Below are positions 63,359 to 64,000 of a stretch of DNA of 64,000 nucleotides, in pieces. The stretch comes from Paracoccus zhejiangensis. Lineage in GTDB: Bacteria; Pseudomonadota; Alphaproteobacteria; Rhodobacterales; Rhodobacteraceae. Numbering within the stretch: the first letter of the stretch is position 1; each line of letters begins with the position of its first letter. Under the pieces are notes generated by a model. It was not told the origin of the DNA. It saw nothing but the letters and a program-made list of their open reading frames with translations, and did not search any database. The DNA lies in NCBI RefSeq assembly GCF_002847445.1, contig NZ_CP025430.1, forward strand, positions 682,001 through 746,000, in the 5' to 3' direction. A program made the translations under genes and the position numbers.

Positions 63359-64000
63359 ATGGCCCATGACTATGACGTGCTGGTGGTCGGCGGTGGCCCG
63401 GCGGGGGCGGTGTTTGCCCTGCTTGCCGCCCGCGACGGCTGCCGGGTGGCGCTGATCGACCCGAACCGCAGCGTGCCGCGCAGCGAGGGGATGAGCCCGC
63501 GCCTTCAGGGCTGGTTGCAGCAGGCGGGGCTGTTCGACGCGCCGGCGATGCGGGCGGTCACGGCGCCGCGCAGCAGTTATTGGGATGGCCCGCCGGTTCA
63601 GGCCAATGCCGAGCTGATCGTGGACCGCGCCGCGGTTGATGCGCATCTGCGCCGCATGGCCGGGGCGGCGGACGTGCGGGTCATCGAGGGCACTGCGCTG
63701 CCCTTGCCGGGCCGGGCCGAGATGGACGGCGGGCAGGGGCTGACGGCGCGTTTTGTCATCGACGCGAGGGGTCGCCGCGCCCATCGCGCGCGGTCCTTGG
63801 TCACGCGGGGGCCGGCCACCATTGCCATCGGCGCGGCGCTGAAGGTGGAGGCCGGGCAGGGGGCGGGTAGCCGGATTCTGCCCTTGGATCAGGGGTGGCT
63901 CTGGCTGGCCGCGCGGGGCGATGGCACCGCTTGGGCGCAGCTGACGCTGGATGCTGCCGATCCCGAGGGCCGTGCCGCCGAGGCGCGGCTGGCGGAAGGT
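63359..64000 (+). CDS. qhpG: FAD-dependent monooxygenase hydroxylating the CTQ Trp, 3' end cut by the window
   Basis: From ATG 63359 an open frame of 214 codons runs off the window end without a stop. It begins MAHDYDVLVVGGGPAGAVFA, an N-terminal FAD-binding GxGxxG/A motif, with a second conserved stretch ARFVIDARGRR (the GD-like motif of group A flavin monooxygenases). Position divergent from qhpA matches QhpG of P. denitrificans, which adds two oxygens to the Trp of QhpC to form the quinone. Start codon follows a GGGGG run. Product identity rests on family and position. Confidence 0.88.
   Translation, partial: MAHDYDVLVVGGGPAGAVFALLAARDGCRVALIDPNRSVPRSEGMSPRLQGWLQQAGLFDAPAMRAVTAPRSSYWDGPPVQANAELIVDRAAVDAHLRRMAGAADVRVIEGTALPLPGRAEMDGGQGLTARFVIDARGRRAHRARSLVTRGPATIAIGAALKVEAGQGAGSRILPLDQGWLWLAARGDGTAWAQLTLDAADPEGRAAEARLAEG

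Noticed and set aside
63234..63455. 73-codon plus-strand frame at the start of qhpG
   Set aside because: It is out of frame with the FAD-binding flavoprotein frame starting at 63359, which is open to the end of the window.

Overview
The window reads as chromosomal DNA of a GC-rich alphaproteobacterium of the Rhodobacteraceae, most likely Paracoccus or a close relative. The grounds are uniformly high GC coding with strong third-position bias, a complete quinohemoprotein amine dehydrogenase (qhp) cluster laid out as in Paracoccus denitrificans, separate ureA and ureB genes beside urtABCDE, and a typical alphaproteobacterial dnaX-ybaB-recR block. No rRNA, tRNA, insertion sequence, prophage or CRISPR array was seen. 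Gene names rest on reading the proteins by eye, without database searches.

Layout. 1-9.2 kb: the 3' part of aroA, a VOC protein, then an ornithine-to-glutamate route (ocd and putA, each divergent from its own Lrp/AsnC regulator), and the pair hchA plus a LuxR-type regulator. 9.2-18.8 kb: an acyl-CoA catabolic locus, with an acyl-CoA synthetase and TetR regulator on the minus strand diverging, across a 16-bp palindrome, from SDR, acyl-CoA dehydrogenase, aminoglycoside-phosphotransferase-like kinase, quinone-oxidoreductase-like and TRAP transporter genes. The kinase plus dehydrogenase pair points to a phosphorylated-hydroxyacyl-CoA route like the Lva or ACAD10/11 systems. 18.8-25.4 kb: chrA, then an unusual block made of a BTAD/TPR regulator facing an unknown protein, an animal-type heme peroxidase homologue and a divergent YcaO-like protein. 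25.4-38.3 kb: mixed genes (gatB, a lipoprotein transglycosylase, an IMPACT-domain protein, a sorbosone-dehydrogenase-like protein, a CcdA-like protein, a GntR regulator, a large RTX-Hint secreted protein, an MFS exporter, a DUF599 protein and hsp20). 38.4-52.8 kb: a long minus-strand run ureD-A-J-B-C-E-F-G, urtA-B-C-D-E, dnaX, ybaB, recR. 52.9-64 kb: a fadD-type ligase, a b-type cytochrome and the qhp cluster (qhpR, qhpA-D-C-B-E-F, and divergent qhpG cut by the window end).

How it works together. The urea genes couple high-affinity ABC uptake to nickel urease, with a HupE/UreJ-type permease inside the operon. The qhp genes encode a periplasmic primary-amine dehydrogenase plus its maturation machinery: radical SAM cross-linking (QhpD), Trp hydroxylation (QhpG), leader proteolysis (QhpE) and a translocator (QhpF). 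In the gamma subunit every cross-linked residue is present at the established spacing. The least explained region is the YcaO / heme-peroxidase / BTAD block at 20.3-25.3 kb, whose peroxidase seems to have Arg where the proximal heme His should be. Regulatory signals include a probable RNA thermometer before hsp20, an inverted repeat between qhpA and qhpG, and a TetR-type operator in the acyl-CoA locus.
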